From the NCBI GenBank assembly GCA_029252805.1, contig JAQXAR010000001.1, positions 1 through 36,186 on the forward strand: a DNA stretch of 36,186 bases. Reading direction: 5' to 3'. How positions within the stretch are numbered: position 1 is the stretch's first letter; each line of letters starts with the position of its first letter. Under the pieces are notes generated by a model. The model did no database searches, had not been told where the DNA came from, and worked only from the letters and a program-made list of their open reading frames with translations. The DNA comes from Rickettsiales bacterium. GTDB lineage: Bacteria > Pseudomonadota > Alphaproteobacteria > Rickettsiales > JALZUV01. Made by a program: the position numbers and the translations under genes. Positions 1 through 9,601 of the stretch are shown in pieces.

Positions 1-2090
<2,090 letters not shown>

Positions 2091-2206
2091 TTTTATTATG
2101 GTTGCTCTTTGGCAACCGTAACGACAACTTGAATTACAACGTATACAGAGCAAAAATTGTTCTATATATCGTTAAATTATCAAGCAAATTTTTAGCAACA
2201 TCAACT

Positions 2207-2257
2207 CATGCGTTTTTTAAATGCCACTCGGGATAACGATTGAGTGGCACCCGCATG
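2207..2257 (-). promoter_or_regulatory. Nested hairpin in the 23S rRNA leader
   Basis: Within the ~330-nt leader between the promoter and the 23S 5' end lies a two-level inverted repeat. CATGCG (2207-2212) pairs with CGCATG (2252-2257), and inside it TGCCACTC (2222-2229) pairs perfectly with GAGTGGCA (2242-2249). It could be a processing stem or an rRNA antitermination/leader structure; the role is inferred only from its position. The rest of 2091-2423 is AT-rich and shows no tRNA or coding sequence. Confidence 0.5.
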
Positions 2258-2423
2258 TGTTGTTGTAATATTCTATTTATAGTTCGCTTTGTATTCTATC
2301 AGCCGCAGCCTCAAGATATAAACCGAACATGAATATTACTATGTCAGAATAACCTATAAACAATTTCAAATAACATTCCGTTCAGCGCTTCGTTTCTAGT
2401 GTTTCCCCGCTGAAGGGAGGCTG

Positions 2424-2452
2424 GTTATAGCCGCGACTTTTCTAACCGTCAA
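2424..2452 (-). promoter_or_regulatory. Sigma-70 promoter of the stand-alone 23S rRNA gene
   Basis: On the minus strand a -35 box TTGACG (2447-2452) and a -10 box TATAAC (2424-2429) are separated by exactly 17 bp. Transcription would start near 2417 and run through the leader into 23S. Box quality and spacing are what is expected of an rRNA promoter. Its presence directly upstream of 23S shows that the gene is transcribed on its own rather than from a 16S operon. Confidence 0.8.
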
Positions 2453-2723
2453 CGGCTAAAGTGAATTTTTTTCATCTTTTTTTCGTTGTTCCCATTTTAT
2501 GCCTATTTTCCAGCCATTTGCTGTGCACTTAAATCTCATGAGCATGCAGGCTGACATCTCTTTTCCACAGTAAAGCACCTCTTTTGCCCCCTCCAGACCC
2601 CCAGATTCACTAAAGTTTACACAAATTATCACAGTGATAAGCGCCTTCTTATCCCCATTTTGTATCTGCTTGTGGATGAATTGGGGGTTTTTGGGTCGAT
2701 TTTTTAAAGCCCCCCCCCTAAAA

Positions 2724-2760
2724 CGCAAAAAAAGGGTAAGAAACAACTTTCCTACCCTTT
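2724..2760 (-). terminator. Rho-independent terminator after the small membrane protein gene
   Basis: A 13-bp stem (2731-2743 with 2748-2760, one G-U pair) and a 4-nt loop are followed on the minus strand by a run of T. It starts 10 bp after the stop codon of the gene at 2771. Between it and the 23S promoter (2453-2723) I see no credible gene; there is a run of nine C at 2710-2718. Confidence 0.8.
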
Positions 2761-2770
2761 TACCAAATCG

Positions 2771-3169
2771 TCAGCGATTGCAATCATACCCCTTCGCTGC
2801 GAGCTCAGCCTCGCACCACTCGCACAGCCAATCTTTTTCTCGCCAAGCATCGCTTATCTCCCTTTGAGAAGGGTTGTTTCCAAGAACGACTTCTATTCTT
2901 TTAACAAACTCCTCTACCGCTTTCTTGCAATCTGCAGGGCGCGGTCGAAAGATGGGCGCATCAGGCTCAAATTGAGTTTCTGGTGCGGGTAGCGGTTTTT
3001 TTATCCTTGCCACCAGGCTCTCAGATTGAGTGCCTGGAAAGGAAATGACTGCAATTCCTACAAGACTAAAGACGGCGCATACTATCAACAACACAGATTT
3101 GAATGTTGATTTTGTTTTTTTGCCTTTTGTTGTAACTTGTAGTTTGATTTCTTTGACTTGTTTTACCAT
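2771..3169 (-). CDS. Small single-pass membrane protein, unknown function
   Basis: The reading frame encodes about 132 aa from the ATG at 3169. It has a lysine-rich N-terminus, one hydrophobic segment (about residues 25-45, FKSVLLIVCAVFSLVGIAV), then a proline-rich stretch and a C-terminal part with four Cys (DCKK, WLCEWCEAEL, YDCNR) that could form disulfides outside the membrane. A longer start at 3253 would add 28 residues; neither start has a good ribosome binding site, so the N-terminus is uncertain. A strong terminator right after the stop supports a real gene. I do not recognise a family. A C-terminal domain with paired cysteines suggests an exported domain, but this is inference. Confidence 0.6.
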   Translation of the reverse strand: MVKQVKEIKLQVTTKGKKTKSTFKSVLLIVCAVFSLVGIAVISFPGTQSESLVARIKKPLPAPETQFEPDAPIFRPRPADCKKAVEEFVKRIEVVLGNNPSQREISDAWREKDWLCEWCEAELAAKGYDCNR

Positions 3170-3253
3170 GATGAATGTTGATTTTGTCTGCCTTCTGGGC
3201 AGGGGAATGAGAAAAATTTCTCGACCCAGAAAGAAACAAAAAATAATCGTCAA

Positions 3254-3618
3254 ATCATTTAGTCTTCTGGGGATCTTTTGCAGCTATCATCAGTAGATAC
3301 AGAGCTCTTCTTCTAAAATATTAAAGGAACAGGTGTAACCGACCGGCTCAAGCGCTTTTACGGGAGTTATTTTAAAGTAAAAGGGGCAAAAAATCAGTAG
3401 ATTATAACAAATCGAGACGCTTAAGCCTAATGACAATCTCGTGACAAACGACAAAGACCTTCGCATTTAGGGTTTTAGCACTGTCGGGCATTCTCACTGT
3501 GACTGAAAATCCCCTTCAACTTTAACGCTTTGTTCATCATTGCCTGCCACGTTGATGGATATTGGCATGAGAATCGCATCGTGTCATAACTGAAGTTTAA
3601 GAAAGAGGAATTGCGTCG
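3254..3618. other. Intergenic region upstream of motA
   Basis: These 365 bp lie between two divergent genes. They contain no credible ORF or RNA gene. The only notable elements are a weak sigma-54-like site (listed separately) and the motA ribosome binding site GAGGA at about 3605. Confidence 0.5.
3563..3578 (+). promoter_or_regulatory. Possible sigma-54 promoter for motA-motB
   Basis: TGGCATGAGAATCGCA resembles the sigma-54 consensus TGGCACG-N4-TTGCA. The invariant GG and GC dinucleotides are present at the correct 10-nt spacing, with two mismatches in less conserved positions. It lies about 40 bp before the motA start. Sigma-54 drives many flagellar genes in alphaproteobacteria, but the match may be accidental. 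Confidence 0.3.
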
Positions 3619-4476
3619 ATGCTATTTATTATTGGATTTATTACCGTTTGTGCCTGCGTCATGGGCGGTTATATGGCGCATGGCGGGAATCCCGCTATCT
3701 TATGGCAGCCGACTGAGGTCTTAATCATTTGTGGGGCCGCCGCTGGTTCATTCATGATTTCCAACCCGCCAAAGGTTCTGAAGCAATCTATGGCGGCGTT
3801 AAAATACCTCATGAAAGGCTCGCCTTTTAAAAAGCAAGATTATGTCGACCTCCTCTGCCTACAATATGTCGTATTCAAACTCATTAAGAGCAAGGGCATG
3901 CTTGAGATTGAGTCTCATATTGAAGCACCTAAAGATTCAAACCTCTTTTCGCAATATCCTAATTTCGTGAAAAACCACCATGCAATGCACTTTTTCTGCG
4001 ACTATTTGCGGATCATGACCATGGGCGTGGAAGATCAATATCAAATTGAAGACCTAATGGATGCGGATTTAGAGGCTGCTCATCACGAACATCATGTTGT
4101 CGCTCATGCATGGGTTAACTTAGGTGACGCCTTCCCCGCGCTCGGTATTGTCGCCGCAGTACTGGGTGTTATTATTACGATGGGTAGTATCAGTGAGCCG
4201 CCCGAGATTCTTGGTAAGTTGATTGGTGCGGCACTCGTAGGGACCTTCCTTGGTATTTTGATCGCTTACGGTTTCGTGAGTCCTATTGGTAGTTTCCTCG
4301 GTAAATATTTCGATGATGAACACCAATATCTCATGTGTATGCGGGCCGGCATCTTATCGCATTTAAAAGGCAACGCCCCAGCAGTAACGGTCGAATTTGC
4401 ACGTAATGGAATCCCCCCTGCGGAACGCCCAGACTTTAAAACAGTTGAGGATGCTTGCTCAGCAGCAACTGCATAG
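3619..4476 (+). CDS. motA: Flagellar motor stator protein MotA
   Basis: MotA is the multi-spanning subunit of the proton-driven stator that turns the flagellum; it works with MotB in the inner membrane. The 285-residue length is normal. The N-terminus MLFIIGFITVCACVMGGYMA is the first membrane span and is followed by a second span (LIICGAAAGSFMI) with the typical short periplasmic loop. A long cytoplasmic loop precedes two further spans: ALGIVAAVLGVIITMG, and LIGAALVGTFLGILIAYGFV, which carries the conserved proline-glycine region. The start is supported by a GAGGA site 10 bp upstream. motB follows after 12 bp, so the two are surely co-transcribed. No other flagellar genes are in the window. 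Confidence 0.95.
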   Translation: MLFIIGFITVCACVMGGYMAHGGNPAILWQPTEVLIICGAAAGSFMISNPPKVLKQSMAALKYLMKGSPFKKQDYVDLLCLQYVVFKLIKSKGMLEIESHIEAPKDSNLFSQYPNFVKNHHAMHFFCDYLRIMTMGVEDQYQIEDLMDADLEAAHHEHHVVAHAWVNLGDAFPALGIVAAVLGVIITMGSISEPPEILGKLIGAALVGTFLGILIAYGFVSPIGSFLGKYFDDEHQYLMCMRAGILSHLKGNAPAVTVEFARNGIPPAERPDFKTVEDACSAATA

Positions 4477-4488
4477 CGAGGGCACATT

Positions 4489-5541
4489 ATGGCTAACAAG
4501 AGCGATCAACCCATCATCATCATCAAGAAGATCAAGAAGGTCAGTGGTGGCCACCACGGGGGTGCGTGGAAAGTCGCCTATGCCGATTTCGTAACCGCAA
4601 TGATGGCATTTTTCCTATTATTATGGCTACTCGCGGCCGCCTCTGAAGAACAGAAACAAGGCCTGCAAGAATATTTCACCCCGACCATTGGCTTAAAAGA
4701 TTCACAAGGCATCGGCTTTGATGGCGGGGACTCCTCCACCTCTGAAGATGGCACTTCTAAAACCGATACATCCCAAGTTAATCTCGTGCTTAAACAACCG
4801 GATGCGGGCGAAATCACGAATGATGATAAAGAGTCTGCCGTCGATGGCGATGAAGAAAGCCTGATGTTTGACGATGCGAAAAAGGAAATCGCGCAAGCCG
4901 TAGAGTCAGACCCTAGCTTAAGTGACTTTAGCGAAAATATCATGATGGAGCAAAGTCCAGAGGGCCTCAAGATTGAGCTGCGCGATTCAGATAAATACAC
5001 GATGTTTAAACCTGGCAGCACCGAGCTTAGCGATGCTGGCAAAAAACTCCTCACAAGCATGACGCCGATTATCCGTAAACTGCCGAACCATATCTCGCTT
5101 AGCGGCCATACGGATGCGCTCGCTTATTCCGGCAAAAATAAGAAATACTCAAACTGGGAACTTTCGACAGACCGGGCCTTATCAGCGCGTCGCTTCTTGG
5201 AAAGTAATGCGCTGACCGCCGAGCGCGTCAAAAAGATCGTCGGCTATTCTTCCAGTAATCTGGTTTTACCGGATAATCCAACCTCATCGGTTAACCGCCG
5301 TATTGAGATCATCCTGCTGCGTGGCTCACATCTTTCACTATTACCTCAAGCACAAACCGCTCCTCGTTCGCTTCTTACCGTGCCAAATGCCAGCAATACA
5401 TTGAAAAAACGTCAACAGAGAATCCGTGAAGAAGAGGCATCCACTTCGCTATTATCTGCACCGGACTCTTCCCTCTCCACGGCGCCGCAAGCAACTGCCC
5501 CCATTCAGGCTGAGCCAATTAAGGCTGAACCACAATACTAA
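4489..5541 (+). CDS. motB: Flagellar motor stator protein MotB
   Basis: MotB pairs with MotA and anchors the stator to peptidoglycan. A basic N-terminus is followed by one membrane span (about residues 34-50) that begins with Asp33 in YADFVTAMMAF, the proton-carrying aspartate of the family. After a variable acidic linker the OmpA-type peptidoglycan-binding domain runs from about residue 150 to 285, with the motifs SGHTDA, NWELSTDRA and SSVNRRIEI. A C-terminal extension of about 65 residues rich in Ala, Pro, Gln and Ser follows and is longer than in enterobacterial MotB. A proton rather than sodium motor is inferred from overall similarity, not proven. Confidence 0.95.
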   Translation: MANKSDQPIIIIKKIKKVSGGHHGGAWKVAYADFVTAMMAFFLLLWLLAAASEEQKQGLQEYFTPTIGLKDSQGIGFDGGDSSTSEDGTSKTDTSQVNLVLKQPDAGEITNDDKESAVDGDEESLMFDDAKKEIAQAVESDPSLSDFSENIMMEQSPEGLKIELRDSDKYTMFKPGSTELSDAGKKLLTSMTPIIRKLPNHISLSGHTDALAYSGKNKKYSNWELSTDRALSARRFLESNALTAERVKKIVGYSSSNLVLPDNPTSSVNRRIEIILLRGSHLSLLPQAQTAPRSLLTVPNASNTLKKRQQRIREEEASTSLLSAPDSSLSTAPQATAPIQAEPIKAEPQY

Positions 5542-5587
5542 AACCCTTCTTTTGCCAAAAGCATATTTAAGGTGTAAATAGGGTTTC

Positions 5588-5947
5588 ATGACGATGAACG
5601 ATCTTACATTACAAACAGAGCACCCGCCTACCGAACAGCCTGGCGAGGGCGATACGGATGTGTTGGAAGCCAAGCCGAAGCAAAAGCTTCAGCGCCCCTC
5701 TTTCTATAAGGTGGTGTTGTTAAATGATGATTTCACCCCCATGGACTTTGTGGTGAAGGTCTTGGAAAGCATCTATCATAAATCCACTGAAGAAGCGGCG
5801 AGTATCATGATGCAGGTGCATCAAAAAGGCGCGGGTTTATGCGGTGTATTCACGCGTGATGTCGCAGAAACCAAGGTTGATCAAACCCTCTACCTCGCTC
5901 GCCAAAATGACCATCCGCTGCAATGCGTTATGGAAAAAGACGCTTAA
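5588..5947 (+). CDS. clpS: ATP-dependent Clp protease adaptor ClpS
   Basis: ClpS recognises proteins with destabilising N-terminal residues and delivers them to ClpA-ClpP. After a disordered N-terminal tail of about 37 residues the domain shows the substrate pocket: LNDDFTPMDF (Asn46, Asp47, Asp48, Thr50, Met52) and MMQVHQKG (Met75, His78). These match the pocket residues of E. coli ClpS, so it should bind N-degrons. The 119-residue length is normal. An alternative ATG lies two codons in (MNDL). clpA follows on the same strand after 109 bp, the usual arrangement. clpP is not in the window. Confidence 0.95.
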   Translation: MTMNDLTLQTEHPPTEQPGEGDTDVLEAKPKQKLQRPSFYKVVLLNDDFTPMDFVVKVLESIYHKSTEEAASIMMQVHQKGAGLCGVFTRDVAETKVDQTLYLARQNDHPLQCVMEKDA

Positions 5948-6056
5948 CTGCCCTTTAAAAATTTCAGTTTTTTTGCATCCTAACCCTTTCTTAAGCTTCT
6001 GCTAACGTCATGTTAAGAGTTTGTCGGTAAAGTAAGGGTATAAACAAGAGGACATT

Positions 6057-8396
6057 ATGCTTTCTAAAAATCTGGAACAAACACTCCACCGCACACTCGG
6101 CCTAGCAAAAGACTATGGCCATGAATATGCCACATTGGAGCATCTATTACTGGGACTAACACAGGATACAGACGCCTCGCCCATTTTACGTGGCTGCGGC
6201 GTGAATCTTGGCGACCTACAAGATGCATTGGTTGATTTCATTGAAAATGACCTAAGCGCCCTTGCGATAGAGAGTATTGACGAAGCAAAACCTACCGCTG
6301 GGTTTCAACGTGTTATCCATCGTGCAGCCATTCATGTGCAATCGGCCGGTAAAAGCGAGGTCACGGGCGCGAATGTGCTCGTTGCCCTCTTCTCAGAACG
6401 CGAAAGCCACGCCGTATTCTTCTTGCAAGAACAAGATATTAACCGCCTCGATGTAGTGAACTATATCAGCCATGGTATCGTTAAATATGGCGATTTCATG
6501 CGTGTTGGCACGCCTGCCAAACAAGATAAAACCGAAAACACAGACCGCGAAGAAGAAACCGCAGGTGAATTCGGCGCGAACGCACAAGGCGGCTCCAAAG
6601 ATGGCAAAGAAGCCATCGCGCAATATACCGTTGATCTAAATAAGAAGGCACTCTCGGGCAAAACCGATATCCTCATTGGTCGCGAAAAAGAAGTGGAGCG
6701 CACGATTCAAGTGCTTTGCCGCCGCAGCAAAAATAACCCACTCTATGTAGGTGAAGCCGGCGTCGGTAAAACCGCCATTGCAGAAGGCCTCGCCCTGCGT
6801 ATCACACGCGGTGAAGTGCCTGATGTGTTGAAAAATGCCGTAATCTTCTCACTGGACATGGGCTCACTCCTTGCCGGAACACGCTATCGCGGTGACTTTG
6901 AAGAACGTATGAAAGCCGTCATTACCGAAATTGAAAAACTTCCGGGTGCGGTTCTGTTTATTGACGAAATCCACACGATTATGGGTGCAGGCTCCACTTC
7001 TGGTGGCGCACTCGATGCTTGTAACTTGCTGAAACCAGCCTTGGCTCGCGGATCCATTAAGTGCGTTGGTTCAACCACTTACAAAGAATACCGCAACCAT
7101 GTCGAAAAAGATCACGCGCTAGCACGTCGTTTCCAGAAAATCGATGTGGCTGAGCCAAATATCGAAGATAGCATCAAGATCCTACGTGGCTTGAAACCTT
7201 ATTATGAAGAGCACCATAAGGTAAAATTCACAACTGCGGCAATCAAAGCGTCTGTGGAACTTTCTTCACGCTATATCCATGACCGCCACTTACCCGATAA
7301 AGCGATCGACGTGATGGATGAAGCGGGGGCAGCACAAATGCTCTTGCCAGAAGGCCAGCGTCGCAAAACGATCGGTCTACGCCAGATCGAAGATATCGTC
7401 GCAAAAATCGCGAAGATGCCGAGTAAGTCTTTATCTTCAGACGACACAGAACAACTCAAAAATATCGAACAAAACCTCAGACTTACCGTGTTCGGCCAGA
7501 ATGACGCGATCGAACAACTCGCTTCTGCCGTGAAAATGTCGCGTGCGGGCTTACGTGAACCTGAGAAACCTATCGGCAACTACCTCTTCACCGGCCCGAC
7601 CGGTGTGGGTAAAACCGAAGTTGCCTTGCAACTTTCCAAAGCGATGGGCATGGAACTAACCCGTATCGACATGTCAGAATATATGGAAAAACATGCGATC
7701 TCTCGCCTTATCGGCGCCCCTCCAGGCTATGTCGGGTATGAACAAGGCGGCGTTTTAACCGATGCGGTCGATAAAAACCCCTATTGCGTCATCCTTCTCG
7801 ATGAAATCGAAAAAGCGCATCAGGATGTTTACAATATCCTGCTGCAAGTGATGGATTACGGTAAACTCACCGATAATAACGGCAAAACCGTCGATTTCCG
7901 CAATGCGATCATCATTATGACCAGTAATGCCGGGGCGGCAGATATGGAACGCGCCCCAATTGGCTTTAACCGTGAAGCACGAACCGGTGAAGATACCGAA
8001 GCGGTCAACCGCCTCTTCACACCGGAATTCCGTAACCGTTTGGATGCGATCGTGCCCTTCACTCACCTCGATAGCGAAGTGGTGAGCCATGTCGTCGATA
8101 AATTCATCGCCAAACTTGAAGGTCAGCTGCAAGAGCGTAACGTACAGATTATCCTTTCTGACGATGCCCGCGACTGGTTATCTGAAAAAGGCTATGACCG
8201 CAAGAACGGCGCTCGCCCGCTATCTCGCCTCATTACCGAGAAAATCAAGAAACCATTGGCAGATGAAGTGTTATTCGGCAAGTTGACCAAAGGCGGTACG
8301 GTAACCGTGGTATTGAAGAAAGACGAACTCACCTTCGATTTCGACAAGCCCGAACCCAAAAAGCGCAAACCCCGCAAAGTAGAAGCGGACGCTTAG
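6057..8396 (+). CDS. clpA: ATP-dependent Clp protease ATP-binding subunit ClpA
   Basis: ClpA is the AAA+ unfoldase that feeds substrates into ClpP. The N-domain (about residues 1-150, beginning [17 protein letters not shown]) is where ClpS docks. The first AAA+ module has Walker A GEAGVGKT near residue 232 and Walker B VLFIDEIH near 302. The second has GPTGVGKT near 513 and [11 protein letters not shown] near 579. The 779-residue length is slightly above E. coli ClpA, mainly through a charged linker after the N-domain and a lysine-rich C-terminus. A good site AAGAGGA precedes the ATG. The stop codon overlaps that of the small convergent gene at 8393 by two bases. Confidence 0.96.
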   Translation: MLSKNLEQTLHRTLGLAKDYGHEYATLEHLLLGLTQDTDASPILRGCGVNLGDLQDALVDFIENDLSALAIESIDEAKPTAGFQRVIHRAAIHVQSAGKSEVTGANVLVALFSERESHAVFFLQEQDINRLDVVNYISHGIVKYGDFMRVGTPAKQDKTENTDREEETAGEFGANAQGGSKDGKEAIAQYTVDLNKKALSGKTDILIGREKEVERTIQVLCRRSKNNPLYVGEAGVGKTAIAEGLALRITRGEVPDVLKNAVIFSLDMGSLLAGTRYRGDFEERMKAVITEIEKLPGAVLFIDEIHTIMGAGSTSGGALDACNLLKPALARGSIKCVGSTTYKEYRNHVEKDHALARRFQKIDVAEPNIEDSIKILRGLKPYYEEHHKVKFTTAAIKASVELSSRYIHDRHLPDKAIDVMDEAGAAQMLLPEGQRRKTIGLRQIEDIVAKIAKMPSKSLSSDDTEQLKNIEQNLRLTVFGQNDAIEQLASAVKMSRAGLREPEKPIGNYLFTGPTGVGKTEVALQLSKAMGMELTRIDMSEYMEKHAISRLIGAPPGYVGYEQGGVLTDAVDKNPYCVILLDEIEKAHQDVYNILLQVMDYGKLTDNNGKTVDFRNAIIIMTSNAGAADMERAPIGFNREARTGEDTEAVNRLFTPEFRNRLDAIVPFTHLDSEVVSHVVDKFIAKLEGQLQERNVQIILSDDARDWLSEKGYDRKNGARPLSRLITEKIKKPLADEVLFGKLTKGGTVTVVLKKDELTFDFDKPEPKKRKPRKVEADA

Positions 8397-8584
8397 GAAT
8401 TCACCTGTCGTAGCCAGTCTGGTCCGTTATAGATAAAGTCAGGCGGGGCGATATGGGCTTTGCGATCGGTTGATAAGGCCCAGCTGATGGGCTGATTATC
8501 GAAATGAATCCAAATATAGATGGGGCGCTGTTCGCGTTTATATTCGCGACCAACCGCTTGTATCAAGGTTTCTAATGGCATCAT
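8393..8584 (-). CDS. Small protein of 63 aa, unknown function
   Basis: The frame is short but supported by a ribosome binding site AGGAG (8591-8595) six bases before the ATG at 8584; a second ATG follows immediately. The product is rich in aromatic residues (YIWIHFDNQPISWAL, PPDFIYNGPDWLRQV), shows no signal peptide or membrane span, and looks like a compact cytoplasmic protein. I do not recognise the family. It ends on the clpA stop codon in convergent orientation. Upstream lies a structured RNA segment ending in a terminator-like hairpin only 8 bp before the Shine-Dalgarno sequence, so expression may be controlled by attenuation or read-through. Confidence 0.6.
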   Translation of the reverse strand: MMPLETLIQAVGREYKREQRPIYIWIHFDNQPISWALSTDRKAHIAPPDFIYNGPDWLRQVNS

Positions 8585-8602
8585 ACGACGCTCCTACGCT
8601 CG

Positions 8603-8639
8603 TTTAAACAAAGCGGCACCCGTGTTTCCACGAGTGCCG
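8603..8639 (-). terminator. Hairpin terminator between the structured RNA and the small gene
   Basis: The arms CGGCAC (8614-8619) and GTGCCG (8634-8639), then CGTG (8621-8624) and CACG (8629-8632), form a 10-bp stem with one mismatch and a 4-nt loop. On the minus strand it is followed by CTTTGTTTAAA. The T run is interrupted, so termination may be partial. Confidence 0.55.
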
Positions 8640-8798
8640 GGGTGTTCAAAAATCACGCGAACATGACCGCAACGCCTTCGGCGTGAGCCTATTTTATAAC
8701 GTCGCCACCCCGACCCAGTCGAGATGAACGTTTGAAACGATAGCGTTCACTATCGGTCCGCGAGAGGTTTTGAAGCCCCGGGCCAGCGAACTAGCTTG
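8603..8798 (-). ncRNA. Candidate structured RNA or riboswitch-like leader
   Basis: Between divergent genes lies a GC-rich, highly structured stretch. On the minus strand it has a promoter (8804-8832), several hairpins and a terminator hairpin. The arms CGATAG/CTATCG (8738-8743, 8750-8755) close a six-base loop that is perfectly complementary to TGAACG at 8725-8730, the pattern of an H-type pseudoknot. CGGGGTG near 8710 can pair with CACCCCG at about 8637-8645. ACGCC-GAA-GGCGT forms a further hairpin near 8680. It does not match the signatures I know for tmRNA, RNase P RNA, SRP RNA or 6S RNA. It is either a small RNA of about 195 nt or a cis-acting leader of the downstream 63-aa gene. Confidence 0.45.
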
Positions 8799-8803
8799 GC
8801 GAC

Positions 8804-8832
8804 AGAATAACAAAAGCCATAAAGGTTGTCAC
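8804..8832 (-). promoter_or_regulatory. Promoter of the structured RNA
   Basis: On the minus strand there is a -35 box GTGACA (8827-8832; 5 of 6 to consensus), a 17-bp spacer and a -10 box TATTCT (8804-8809; 4 of 6). Transcription would start near 8797. GGCGAC at 8798-8803 is repeated inverted at 8701-8706. Confidence 0.5.
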
Positions 8833-8878
8833 CCCACCGAATAATTCTCCTCACCTTCACACAATCTTTAAATTCATC

Positions 8879-8887
8879 TGATATGCT
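8879..8887 (+). promoter_or_regulatory. Extended -10 promoter of the protease gene, leaderless candidate
   Basis: TGATATGCT is an extended -10 element (TG at 8879-8880, hexamer 8882-8887). A start seven bases downstream would fall on the ATG at 8894, and there is no Shine-Dalgarno sequence, so the mRNA could be leaderless. No good -35 box is seen. Confidence 0.35.
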
Positions 8888-8893
8888 AATGCT

Positions 8894-9601
8894 ATGAATG
8901 AAATGAAAATGACTCTTTTAGTCGCTGGGCTCCTCCTATGCCCCCTCGCCCCTGCTAACGCAGAATATGTGAAGTCGGGCACAGGGTTTTTTATTAGCAA
9001 GGCCGGGCATATTATTACAAATGAACATGTGGTGAAGGGCTGCGATACGGTACGTATCCGTGGAGCCGTCGCCCCAACCGAGGCAAAAGTGATCAAGATT
9101 GATGCGGATATTGATCTCGCGCTCTTAAAAACAACAACTATCCCACCACGCGTCGCGCCGATTCGCGAAAAGGGGATTCCAATTCGCAAGGGCGAAAAGC
9201 TACTCGTGATTGGCTATCCGGAAAAACACGGGCAGACCGGCATTTACAAGGTCAGCCACTCTAAAGTGAAAGATACCATCGACCCGATGGGCGGCGATAA
9301 ATGGGTGCAATTTGAAGATTCGGCACGCCATGGCAATAGCGGCGGCCCTTTATTGGATAAAAGCGGCAATGTTATCGGCGTGGTCATGGGAAAAGCCCAA
9401 CTAACACGCACCAACCTCATTAGCGGACGGGTTGAGAATGTGGGCAGTAGCGATCTCGCGATCAGCCTACCGCATTTATGGAATTTTTTAGAGGGTGAGA
9501 ATGTCTATACCGTCACCATGCATTCAGCCCTACAGCATGGCCAAGGCTATTTAGAACGCATGGCCTCTGAGATGATCGTCAATATTCACTGCGTGGAGTG
9601 A
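8894..9601 (+). CDS. Secreted trypsin-like serine protease (DegP/HtrA-like fold, no PDZ)
   Basis: A signal peptide (hydrophobic core LLVAGLLLCPLAP, cleavage probable after Ala23 in ANA) leads to a chymotrypsin-fold protease acting in the periplasm or outside. The catalytic triad is visible as His45 (TNEHVV), Asp74 (DIDLALL) and Ser149 (GNSGGPLL). The 235-residue protein stops soon after the protease domain, so the PDZ domains of DegP are missing. The start is one of three closely spaced in-frame ATGs (8894, 8903, 8909); none has a clear ribosome site. Its stop codon directly abuts that of the convergent gene at 9602. The substrate is unknown. Confidence 0.88.
   Translation: MNEMKMTLLVAGLLLCPLAPANAEYVKSGTGFFISKAGHIITNEHVVKGCDTVRIRGAVAPTEAKVIKIDADIDLALLKTTTIPPRVAPIREKGIPIRKGEKLLVIGYPEKHGQTGIYKVSHSKVKDTIDPMGGDKWVQFEDSARHGNSGGPLLDKSGNVIGVVMGKAQLTRTNLISGRVENVGSSDLAISLPHLWNFLEGENVYTVTMHSALQHGQGYLERMASEMIVNIHCVE

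Noticed and set aside
2456-2746. A 96-codon minus-strand frame
   Set aside because: It starts inside a terminator hairpin, crosses the C9 run, ends in the 23S promoter and has no ribosome site or family resemblance.
8603-8798. 6S RNA, tmRNA or RNase P RNA
   Set aside because: No tag reading frame, no GAGGAAAGTCC-type core, and the ends do not pair as one long rod.
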